From: Candidatus Krumholzibacteriia bacterium
GTDB lineage: Bacteria > Krumholzibacteriota > Krumholzibacteriia > LZORAL124-64-63
NCBI GenBank assembly: GCA_030632925.1
Contig: DAOVTU010000027.1
Coordinates: 1 to 12,735, forward strand
Direction of reading: 5' to 3'
DNA length: 12,735 nucleotides
Both the position numbers and the translations under genes were made by a program. Under the pieces are notes generated by a model, which was given only the letters and a program-made list of their open reading frames with translations, was not told the origin of the DNA and did not search any database. Below, one piece after another: positions 7,328-12,735 of this stretch (positions within the stretch are counted from its first letter, which is position 1; the number at the start of each line of letters is the position of its first letter).

Positions 7328-7412
7328 TGGTGCGAGAGGGGGGACTCGAACCCCCACGGGTTACCCCACAGGAACCTAAATCCTGCGCGTCTGCCAGTTC
7401 CGCCACTCTCGC
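7328..7412 (-). tRNA. tRNA-Leu, anticodon UAG
   Basis: 85 nt including an encoded CCA. The acceptor stem GCGAGAG/CTCTCGC has 7 perfect pairs and the discriminator base is A. The anticodon stem is CAGGA/TCCTG around loop TTTAGGT, giving anticodon TAG, which reads CUA and other CUN leucine codons. The long variable arm GGGG-TAA-CCCC marks a class II tRNA, and the T-arm is GGGGG-TTCGAGT-CCCCC. The 3' CCA is encoded (7330-7328). The gene lies 27 nt upstream of the tig start codon with no terminator between, and its own promoter is 15 to 43 nt upstream. Confidence 0.98.
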
Positions 7413-7426
7413 GGGAATGCGGCGAC

Positions 7427-7455
7427 AATATAGCCAGGCCCTAAATCGGGGTCAA
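7427..7455 (-). promoter_or_regulatory. Sigma70-type promoter for tRNA-Leu and the tig-clpPX-lon-engB operon
   Basis: Minus strand: -35 TTGACC (7455-7450), a 17-bp spacer, and -10 TATATT (7432-7427). The start point is expected near 7420, about 8 nt before the mature tRNA 5' end. As no terminator or other convincing promoter lies between the tRNA and tig, this promoter probably also drives the chaperone/protease operon. Confidence 0.8.
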
Positions 7456-7470
7456 GGCGCCACTGGAAAT

Positions 7471-7500
7471 CCGGAATACTCCGGAATACTCCGGTATACT
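7471..7500. repeat. Three tandem 10-bp repeats upstream of the tRNA-Leu promoter
   Basis: The plus-strand units are CCGGAATACT (7471-7480), CCGGAATACT (7481-7490) and CCGGTATACT (7491-7500): two identical and one with a single change. A degenerate fourth copy, CCTGATTATT (7501-7510, 7 of 10 matches), runs into the stop codon region of the sigma54 regulator. Relative to the tRNA promoter they span roughly -51 to -80, one unit per helical turn, which is where an upstream activator of a stable-RNA promoter could bind. Confidence 0.8.
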
Positions 7501-7505
7501 CCTGA

Positions 7506-8891
7506 TTATTGCATTTTCCGATAAATCGTCCTGGCAGCGATGCCCAGGATGTTGGCGGCGGTCTCTTTGTCCCCGCCCACACTGTCCATGGTGGCCTGGA
7601 TGAGCTCCATTTCCGCATCCTTCAGGGCCGTGCCCACCGGGATGCTCACCATGTCGATGCGCTGGCGGCCAGCCACCACGCCAGGTGGCAGGACATCCAC
7701 ATCCACCAGCGATTCCTTGCTCAAAACAACCGCCCGCTCCACGGCGTTTTCCAATTCGCGCACGTTGCCGGGCCAGCTGTAGCGGGCCATCACTTCCAGC
7801 GCTGCTGGCGTGAACCCGTGCAAGTCCTTGCCGTTTTTTTCGTTGTACTTCTGCAGGAAGAAGTTGGCCAACAAGTCCACATCGCCACCGCGCCGCCGCA
7901 ATTCCGGCAGCTCCAGATTGATCACGTTCAGGCGGTAGAACAGGTCTTCGCGGAATGTGCCTTCGGCCACCCGCTCGGGCAGGTCGGCATTGGTCGCCGC
8001 GATGATGCGCACATCGACCTTGATGGCTTCGTGCCCACCGAGGCGTTCGATGACACCTTCCTGCAGCACGCGCAGGAGTTTGACCTGGGTGGTGAGAGTC
8101 ATCTCCGCCACTTCGTCCAGGAAGAGGGTTCCCCGGTCAGCCGCTTCGAAACGGCCCCGCCGGCGGGCCATGGCCCCCGTGAAGGCGCCTTTTTCGTAAC
8201 CAAAGAGTTCCGCTTCCAGCAGGGACTCGGGCAAGGCTGCGCAACTGACCCGCACCATGGTGCGCTTGGCCCGGTCGCTCCAGCGGTGGATCGCCGAAGC
8301 AAAGACTTCCTTGCCGGTGCCGCTTTTGCCCGTCACCAGAATCGTGGCGCTGCTGGCGGCCACCTGGCGCGCCGTTTCGATAGCCACCCGCATGGGGTCG
8401 CTGTTGCCGATAATCGCGTTCATGCCCTGCATTTCTTCCAGCTTCTGGCGCAATTGGCGATTTTCGGCAATGAGATTCTGTTTTTCGAGGGCTTTACGCA
8501 CCACTTTCAGTGTCGTGGTGGTGCTGAAGGGCTTTTCGATAAAGTCGTAAGCACCGGATTTCATGGCGTCGACCGCAGTTTCAATGGTGCCGTGGCCGGT
8601 GATGATCACGAACTCGGCCTGCGGGGCCACCACTTGGGCGGCTTTCAGCAGGTCCAACCCTCCCATTTTAGGCATTTGCAGATCCGACAGGACCAGATGG
8701 ATTTCCTGCTGCCGCAGCAACGCCAGGCCCTCTTCCCCGTTTCCGGCCGTCAACACATGATAACCATTGCGCCCCAAGAGCTTGCTCAAGGCACGGCTCA
8801 GTTCCGGTTCGTCGTCCACCACCAGGATTGTGGCGTCTTTCTCCGTGACCGGTTCTTTGGGGGGAATCGCCTTGGAATTCGTGTTTTCCAT
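7506..8891 (-). CDS. Sigma54-dependent NtrC-family response regulator
   Basis: 461 aa with the classic three domains. The receiver domain (about 20-135) has acidic pocket Asp26/Asp27, phospho-acceptor Asp70 in LVLSDLQMP, Thr98 and Lys120 in EKPF. The AAA+ sigma54-activation domain (about 158-395) has Walker A GKSGTGKE (188-195), the sigma54-contacting GAFTGA loop (235-240), Walker B LFLDE (256-260) and FYRLNV (318-323). The Fis-type helix-turn-helix lies at about 425-461. It stops a few residues earlier than many relatives, right after the recognition helix. On phosphorylation it should oligomerise and remodel RNA polymerase-sigma54 at distant enhancers; its targets are not visible here. ATG at 8891 is chosen for GAGG 5 nt upstream and a normal distance to the receiver domain. 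An in-frame GTG at 8945 would add 18 unlikely residues. It resembles AtoC/HydG/ZraR-type regulators, but no specific name is safe. Confidence 0.95.
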   Translation of the reverse strand: MENTNSKAIPPKEPVTEKDATILVVDDEPELSRALSKLLGRNGYHVLTAGNGEEGLALLRQQEIHLVLSDLQMPKMGGLDLLKAAQVVAPQAEFVIITGHGTIETAVDAMKSGAYDFIEKPFSTTTTLKVVRKALEKQNLIAENRQLRQKLEEMQGMNAIIGNSDPMRVAIETARQVAASSATILVTGKSGTGKEVFASAIHRWSDRAKRTMVRVSCAALPESLLEAELFGYEKGAFTGAMARRRGRFEAADRGTLFLDEVAEMTLTTQVKLLRVLQEGVIERLGGHEAIKVDVRIIAATNADLPERVAEGTFREDLFYRLNVINLELPELRRRGGDVDLLANFFLQKYNEKNGKDLHGFTPAALEVMARYSWPGNVRELENAVERAVVLSKESLVDVDVLPPGVVAGRQRIDMVSIPVGTALKDAEMELIQATMDSVGGDKETAANILGIAARTIYRKMQ

Positions 8892-8928
8892 CCTGTCCTC
8901 GTTCTGGATGATGCAGCCTCGCACCGGC

Positions 8929-8977
8929 GGGATACCGTGGGGCACGACAAATTGTCAAAAAATTGACGAAATGTCAA
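8929..8977 (-). promoter_or_regulatory. Promoter with repeated TTGAC/GTCAA half-sites, regulator-Hpt divergent region
   Basis: The 164-nt gap 8892-9055 separates two divergent genes. On the minus strand TTGACA (8958-8953), an 18-bp spacer and TATCCC (8934-8929) form a plausible promoter for the sigma54 regulator, with the start near 8922. Around and beyond the -35, plus-strand GTCAA (8954-8958), TTGAC (8963-8967) and GTCAA (8973-8977) form two overlapping inverted repeats with 4- and 5-nt spacers. This could be an operator, possibly autoregulatory. For the plus-strand Hpt gene, TTGACG at 8963-8968 could be a -35, but no good -10 follows at the right distance. Confidence 0.45.
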
Positions 8978-9055
8978 CAGGCCTTTTTCCTCAATAGTCG
9001 CAATCGATACGCCGAACAAGAGAATTCGATCCACCCGAAATCGAAAGGCGACGCG

Positions 9056-9433
9056 ATGACGCAGGTCGCGACTCCAAAAGAAACCTACCCCGGACTGGCC
9101 TACGACCAGCTCCTGGCCAACATGGGCGGCAGTACGGAATTGCTGAACCGTCTGGCCCTGCTTTTTCTGGAGCAACACGGCAGCGACCACGCACGCATCG
9201 TCCAGGCACTGGAGCTGCACGACTGGACCCAGGCAAAATTCCTGACCCACACCCTGCGCGGCACCGCGGCCAACATCGGCGGCATGGCCGTGCACGATGC
9301 GGCCTACCAATTGGAAATTCTGCTGGAAGACGGTGACGGCTTTTGCCCCGCGGCGCTCACGAATTTGCAGGACGCCATGTCCGAGTTCGTCGCATCCCTG
9401 CAACGCCTGATCTCCGAAACGTCCCGCCCTTAA
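9056..9433 (+). CDS. Hpt domain phosphotransfer protein
   Basis: 125 aa, a single histidine phosphotransfer domain. The key His65 is in LTHTLRGTAANIGG (63-76), matching the Hpt consensus H-x-L-K/R-G-x-x-x-x-x-G. Flanking helices fit the four-helix-bundle fold: LAYDQLLANMGGSTELLNRL before and YQLEILLEDG and a C-terminal helix after. Such proteins pass a phosphoryl group between a hybrid kinase and a response regulator. The only visible partner is the divergently transcribed NtrC-family regulator; no kinase is in the window. ATG at 9056 with AAGG 8 nt upstream is preferred to an upstream ATG at 8963, which would overlap the promoter and add about 31 residues not typical of Hpt. It is the only plus-strand gene and converges on the CoA-transferase gene with a 24-nt gap that holds no evident terminator. 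Confidence 0.88.
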   Translation: MTQVATPKETYPGLAYDQLLANMGGSTELLNRLALLFLEQHGSDHARIVQALELHDWTQAKFLTHTLRGTAANIGGMAVHDAAYQLEILLEDGDGFCPAALTNLQDAMSEFVASLQRLISETSRP

Positions 9434-9457
9434 TTCTCTGCCTTCATTTTCCTGGCT

Positions 9458-10786
9458 TTATCGTCCCGGCAAGCCGCCCGGAAAGAGCCTGCCAAACAGC
9501 CCACGCTTGTGAGCCAACGCCAACAACGTTTCCTGAAAATCCGGATGGGCAATGGCGATCAATGCCTCGGCCCGTTGCCTGACGTTGCGGCCGAGCATAT
9601 GGGCCACTCCGTACTCGGTCACCACGGTGTGCACATCGGCCCGCGTCAAGACCACTCCCGCCCCGTTGTCCAGGTTGGGCACGATGCGTGATGTCATCCC
9701 GTCGCTGGTCACCGACGGCAAGGCGATGATCGGCAATCCGCCCTTGGACAGCGCCGCGCCCCGCATGAAATCCGCCTGGCCACCAAAGCCGCTGTAAATC
9801 TTCTCGCCGATGGAATCGGAACAGACCTGCCCCGTGAGGTCCACCTGGATGGCGCTGTTGACCGCCACCATGTTGTCGTTGCGCGCGATGTTCACCGGAT
9901 GGTTCACGTAGTCGGTGGGATGAAACTCGATCAGCGCGTTGTCGTGGGCAAAATCGTACACCTCGCGCGTTCCCATGATAAAACCGGCGACCACCTTGCC
10001 CGGGTGAAAATTCTTCCGTTCGCCGGTCACGACACCCCGGCTGACCAATCCGGGCAGAGCCTCGGTAAACATTTCGGTGTGCACGCCAAGGTCACGGTGG
10101 CTCGCCAGGTAGTCCAGCACCGCATTGGGAATCGAACCCAGCCCCAGTTGCAGGCAGGCGGCGTCAGGTATGAGCCCCGCCACGTGTTCGCCGATCTGTT
10201 TCTCGATAGCTGTCGGCGGGTCAGGCCGGAATTCGTCCAGCTCCCGGTCCACTTCCACAAAGTGATCAATCTTTGAAACGTGAATAAAACTGTCACCCAG
10301 GGTGCGCGGCATGCGCCGGTTCACTTCGGCGACGATGACTTTGGCCGAGAGCGCGGCCGGTTTGGTCACGCCCACTTCGATGCCGAAACTGCAGAAGCCG
10401 TGTTCATCGGGTGGGCTGACGATGACCAGGGCCACGTCCAGATTGATCACGCCCCGCCGAAACAGGCGCGGCATTTCGTGCAAGTGAATGGGTACGTAAT
10501 CGGCCCGCCCCTCGTTGACCGCCTCGCGGGTATTGGCCCCCACGAAACAATCGTTCAGGCGGAAGTGCCCTTTCATCTCCGGCGCAATGTACGGCGCTTC
10601 ACCCAGAGTCAGGTGGTGGATGATCTGCACATCCTGCAATTCTTCGGCGCGATCGGTCAGCGCGCCGATCAATTCATGGGGCGCCGCACAACCGCTGCCA
10701 ACATAAACCGTCTGGCACGAAGCCACCGACTGCACCGCTTCGGCGGCCGTGCCCAGGCGTTCGCGAAACAGGGGCATCCAGGTCAC
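9458..10786 (-). CDS. Acetyl-CoA hydrolase / CoA-transferase family protein (4-hydroxybutyrate/butyryl type)
   Basis: 442 aa, the usual length for the family that includes 4-hydroxybutyrate CoA-transferase, butyryl-CoA:acetate CoA-transferase and acetyl-CoA hydrolase. These move CoA between carboxylic acids through a glutamyl-CoA thioester. The expected catalytic Glu238 sits in GVHTEMFTEALP, at the same number as in characterised CoA-transferases. The CoA-loop SGFGGQADFMRGA (332-344) and the C-terminal VVTEYGVAHMLG (388-399) are also conserved. An N-terminal domain (about 1-190) and a C-terminal domain (about 200-430) are present. The start is GTG at 10786 because GGAGG lies 6 nt upstream; an in-frame ATG at 10777 is 15 nt from it. 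It overlaps the stop of the alanine dehydrogenase homologue by 4 nt (GTGA). The substrate pair is not readable from sequence; acetate or another short-chain acid is likely. Confidence 0.9.
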   Translation of the reverse strand: MTWMPLFRERLGTAAEAVQSVASCQTVYVGSGCAAPHELIGALTDRAEELQDVQIIHHLTLGEAPYIAPEMKGHFRLNDCFVGANTREAVNEGRADYVPIHLHEMPRLFRRGVINLDVALVIVSPPDEHGFCSFGIEVGVTKPAALSAKVIVAEVNRRMPRTLGDSFIHVSKIDHFVEVDRELDEFRPDPPTAIEKQIGEHVAGLIPDAACLQLGLGSIPNAVLDYLASHRDLGVHTEMFTEALPGLVSRGVVTGERKNFHPGKVVAGFIMGTREVYDFAHDNALIEFHPTDYVNHPVNIARNDNMVAVNSAIQVDLTGQVCSDSIGEKIYSGFGGQADFMRGAALSKGGLPIIALPSVTSDGMTSRIVPNLDNGAGVVLTRADVHTVVTEYGVAHMLGRNVRQRAEALIAIAHPDFQETLLALAHKRGLFGRLFPGGLPGR

Positions 10787-10797
10787 GTCAAACCTCC
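10783..10797 (-). promoter_or_regulatory. GTGA stop/start overlap and ribosome binding site of the CoA-transferase gene
   Basis: The minus strand reads GGAGG (10797-10793), a 6-nt spacer TTTGAC, then GTGA (10786-10783). GTG starts the CoA-transferase and TGA ends the upstream gene. This arrangement implies translational coupling and decides the GTG start. Confidence 0.75.
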
Positions 10798-11913
10798 GCT
10801 TTGAAAGTCCACCATGGTCTTGGCCTGAACCCCACGGGCAGCAGCCAACCCCGGATGGGTGATTTCACCCGCGTGCACATTCACGCCGCGGGCCAGGGTC
10901 GTGTCCGCCGCCAACACCTCGGCCAGCGGGTTCGTCGCCACGTCGGCAATGTAGGGCAACACCGCATTGGTCAGGGCGTAGGTCGCACTGCGGGCCACCA
11001 GACTCGGCAGGTTGGGCACGCAGTAGTGAGTGATGCCGTCCACGACATAGGTCGGATCCGACAGGCGGGTTGGCCGGCTGGTGGCGAAGCATCCGCCCTG
11101 GTCCACCGAGATGTCAATGATCAGGCTCTTGTCGCGCAGCAGGCCCACCATTTCCTTGGTCACCAGATGAGGCGTGCGGGCGCCGGGAATGAGCACCGCG
11201 CCCACCACAACATCGGCGTAACCGAGCACCTTGCGCAAAGTCGCTTCATTGGCCTTGAAGGTCGTGACCTGACCCGGGAAGGTCCAGTCGATCTCGCTGA
11301 TGCGGTCAAAATCACTGTCCAGCAGAGTCACTCGCGCGCCGCTGCCCACGCAGGCCCGCACGGCATTGCGCCCCACGGTGCCGGCGCCGATGATAACCAC
11401 CTCGGCCGGCGGTACGGCCGGGGCGCCCCCGAGCAGAATACCCAATCCGCCATGGTCGGTTTGCAGATAGCGCGCGGCGATTTGCGGCACGATGCGTCCA
11501 GCAATCTGGGACAGCGGTCGCAGGGCCGGCAGGTTGCCCCGGTCATCCTGGATGGTGACAAAATCGATGGCCGTGCATTGGCGTTCCAGCAGGACATCGA
11601 CCAGAACCGGATCCGCCACCGCCATGTGCAGCGCCGACATCAGGATCTGGTTTTCGCGGATCAAGGGATAGGCCTCGGCAGTCGGGCGGTCCACCATGAC
11701 CAGCAGGTCGGCCCGACCGTAGACTTCGTCGGGCGAGTGCACGATGCGTGCGCCTGCCTGCTCATAGCCGTAGTCAGAGAAAACAGCACCCAGGCCGGCT
11801 CCCTTTTCCACCACGACCTCGGCGCCGCGGCTGACGAGATTGCCCACCGCCCGGGGCGACAGACCAACTCGAAATTCGTCCTGGGTCCGCGACCGCGGAA
11901 TGCCAATGATCAT
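10783..11913 (-). CDS. Alanine dehydrogenase homologue lacking the usual Lys75
   Basis: 376 aa, close to canonical Ald (about 371). Family signature: GIPRSRTQDEFRVGLSP at the N-terminus with the substrate-binding Arg15, His96 in ALHMAV, Rossmann glycine motif IGAGTVGRNA (175-184) for NAD, DISVDQGGCF (267-276) with the catalytic Asp271, and YALTNA (312-317). However, the conserved active-site Lys (Lys75, in K-x-K-E-P of characterised Ald) is Asp75 in LLVMVDRP, aligned without gaps. The Glu of YETVQ is Val in DFVTIQ. Canonical Ald interconverts alanine and pyruvate with NAD, so here the reaction or substrate may differ. It is not the PntA transhydrogenase alpha subunit, because the DQGG motif and the length fit Ald. 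ATG at 11913 is chosen for the family N-terminus; GGGGAG lies 9 nt upstream. It sits between a 2-oxoacid oxidoreductase and a CoA-transferase. Confidence 0.85.
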   Translation of the reverse strand: MIIGIPRSRTQDEFRVGLSPRAVGNLVSRGAEVVVEKGAGLGAVFSDYGYEQAGARIVHSPDEVYGRADLLVMVDRPTAEAYPLIRENQILMSALHMAVADPVLVDVLLERQCTAIDFVTIQDDRGNLPALRPLSQIAGRIVPQIAARYLQTDHGGLGILLGGAPAVPPAEVVIIGAGTVGRNAVRACVGSGARVTLLDSDFDRISEIDWTFPGQVTTFKANEATLRKVLGYADVVVGAVLIPGARTPHLVTKEMVGLLRDKSLIIDISVDQGGCFATSRPTRLSDPTYVVDGITHYCVPNLPSLVARSATYALTNAVLPYIADVATNPLAEVLAADTTLARGVNVHAGEITHPGLAAARGVQAKTMVDFQSGGLT

Positions 11914-11937
11914 CTTGTCGTCTCCCCGTAAATGAGT

Positions 11938-11971
11938 GAGGCCGGCCACACATAAAGCGCGGGCCGGCCTC
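11938..11971 (-). other. Perfect 10-bp GC hairpin between the oxidoreductase and alanine dehydrogenase genes
   Basis: Minus strand: GAGGCCGGCC (11971-11962), a 14-nt loop, then GGCCGGCCTC (11947-11938), ten perfect base pairs. It lies about 47 nt after the oxidoreductase stop codon and about 24 nt before the alanine dehydrogenase start. There is no T-run after it, so it is not a standard intrinsic terminator. It could be a U-less terminator, a stabiliser for the upstream mRNA, or a processing site. No promoter was recognised in this 105-nt gap, so the two genes may still share a transcript. Confidence 0.6.
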
Positions 11972-12018
11972 GTTGCCTGGAAACCGCCATGGCAGCAGCT
12001 TCCGAATCAGCCCGAGAG

Positions 12019-12735
12019 CTAACTGTTCTTCACAAAGTCATAGCCGCGCCGGAACGCCTCCATGTTCATGTCGATCAGGCTCTTTTTCTTGATGATCGCC
12101 CGCAGGGTGTCTTCGCAGAATTCCGGGGTGAAGGCGCCGGTAGCCGCCACCATCGCTCCCAGAATAACCACGTTCGAAACCTTGGGCGTGCCCACCTCGT
12201 CAGCAATTTTGCTGGCGGGAATCAGCACCACGTTCAGGCGGTCACTGTCCGGACGGCCTTCGACCACCGTGGTATCGACGATGATCGTGCCACCATCGAC
12301 CACATCGGGCTCAAAGAGATCCAGCGAAGGCTGGTTCATGACCACCAACAGGTTGGGATGGTCCACCAGCGGCGTGCCGATGCGCTCCTTGGCCAGGTTC
12401 ACCGAGCAGTTGGCCGTGCCGCCGCGCATTTCCGGACCGTAGGCCGGGAACCAGCTCACGTGCTGCCCGCCGCGCATACCGATCTGCGACAGGAACAAGC
12501 CCAGGGTCAGGATGCCCTGGCCACCAAAACCGGCGAACTTGCAGTTCAAATCGTGGGGCAGGGTCACTGGCACCACGACACCAACCGCACTCTTCATGCG
12601 GTCCAGATAGGCGTTCACCTTGTCGGTGTCGAGGTCTTCATAGTGGCGGTCCCAGTCGCCTTCTTCGCGCAGATCGCTCTCGTCTTTGAATACGCCCAGC
12701 GGGAAAACCTTGAGCATGTCGTCGACGAGCCAGTC
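12019..12735 (-). CDS. 2-oxoacid:ferredoxin oxidoreductase, gamma domain with an apparent beta-subunit tail (5' end outside window)
   Basis: 238 residues are visible and the frame stays open to the window edge. The gamma (catalytic-domain III) fold begins near visible residue 64 with CKFAGFGGQG and contains SWFPAYGPEMRGGTANCSVN (visible residues about 94-113), both hallmarks of the gamma subunit of pyruvate, 2-oxoglutarate and branched-chain 2-oxoacid:ferredoxin oxidoreductases. About 60 residues precede it, including MLKVFPLGVFKDE. This looks like the C-terminal end of the thiamine-diphosphate (beta) subunit, so a beta-gamma fusion is likely, though the join lies mostly outside the window. 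An ATG at 12717 is in frame, but I see no convincing ribosome binding site and take it as internal. These enzymes decarboxylate a 2-oxoacid to acyl-CoA and reduce ferredoxin, in the cytoplasm. The exact oxoacid cannot be told. Confidence 0.88.
   Translation of the reverse strand, partial: DWLVDDMLKVFPLGVFKDESDLREEGDWDRHYEDLDTDKVNAYLDRMKSAVGVVVPVTLPHDLNCKFAGFGGQGILTLGLFLSQIGMRGGQHVSWFPAYGPEMRGGTANCSVNLAKERIGTPLVDHPNLLVVMNQPSLDLFEPDVVDGGTIIVDTTVVEGRPDSDRLNVVLIPASKIADEVGTPKVSNVVILGAMVAATGAFTPEFCEDTLRAIIKKKSLIDMNMEAFRRGYDFVKNS

Noticed and set aside
7301..7357. Upstream start for trigger factor at 7357
   Set aside because: The extension would translate part of the tRNA-Leu gene; ATG at 7300 has a proper ribosome binding site.
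7471..7500. CRISPR or other repeat-spacer array
   Set aside because: Units are 10 bp, directly tandem, with no spacers and no cas genes.
8892..8945. GTG start at 8945 for the sigma54 regulator
   Set aside because: It would add 18 residues with no family match and would begin upstream of the predicted transcription start; ATG at 8891 has a good GAGG.
8940..8955. Sigma54-like promoter (GGGCAC...TTGT) before the Hpt gene
   Set aside because: The spacing between the GG and GC elements is one base too long and the -12 GC is GT. Sigma54 promoters tolerate little change there.
7509..8966. Plus-strand open frame of 485 codons opposite the NtrC-type regulator
   Set aside because: Antisense to a complete three-domain regulator, with no motif of its own. 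The same holds for the frame at 10801-11931 opposite the alanine dehydrogenase homologue.
9434..9457. Bidirectional terminator between the convergent Hpt and CoA-transferase genes
   Set aside because: No convincing stem with a T-run was found in the 24-nt gap; weak GGCTT/AAGCC pairing nearby lies inside the coding end and lacks a U-tract.

Overview
The window is GC-rich bacterial chromosome and is almost fully coding. Nearly everything is on the minus strand, so the map reads right to left. The sequence does not name the organism. A secreted protein with a haem c motif and Ca-binding repeats, a ferredoxin-type 2-oxoacid oxidoreductase and an NtrC-type regulator suggest a Gram-negative bacterium with at least partly anaerobic metabolism, perhaps deltaproteobacterial or FCB-like. 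That placement is inference. I see no phage, transposon or CRISPR signature.

Right part (12735 to 9458, minus): a metabolic cluster. It holds the C-terminal part of a 2-oxoacid:ferredoxin oxidoreductase (gamma domain, apparently fused to the end of a beta subunit and cut by the window edge), a perfect GC-rich hairpin, an alanine dehydrogenase homologue, and an acyl-CoA hydrolase/CoA-transferase family protein joined to it by a GTGA stop/start overlap. A simple reading is amino-acid (alanine) or 2-oxoacid fermentation: 2-oxoacid to acyl-CoA to carboxylate. However, the alanine dehydrogenase homologue has Asp where the family's substrate-binding Lys75 should be, so its reaction is uncertain.

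Middle (9433 to 7506): a small plus-strand Hpt phosphotransfer protein, divergent from a minus-strand sigma54-dependent NtrC-family response regulator. The shared intergenic region carries three TTGAC/GTCAA half-sites that overlap the best promoter candidate. No histidine kinase is in view.

Left-centre (7455 to 777, minus): a protein quality-control operon in the order tRNA-Leu(UAG), tig, clpP, clpX, lon, engB/ysxC. A good sigma70-type promoter lies just upstream of the tRNA and no terminator separates tRNA from tig, so the tRNA is probably cut out of the same transcript. Three exact-phase 10-bp repeats lie upstream of that promoter. The clpP-clpX and clpX-lon gaps hold strong hairpins without U-tracts, possible points of mRNA processing or differential expression.

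Left end (743 to 1, minus): a strong TTGACG-N18-TATAAT promoter drives a structured leader, which contains a second set of three tandem 10-bp repeats. It leads into a small exported protein with a CXXCH haem motif and DSDGDG repeats (temptin-like). An intrinsic terminator follows, then the first codons of purA run off the window. Most of the window is ordinary housekeeping; the less ordinary parts are the substituted alanine dehydrogenase, the temptin-like haem protein, the two decamer arrays and the tRNA-tig transcript.
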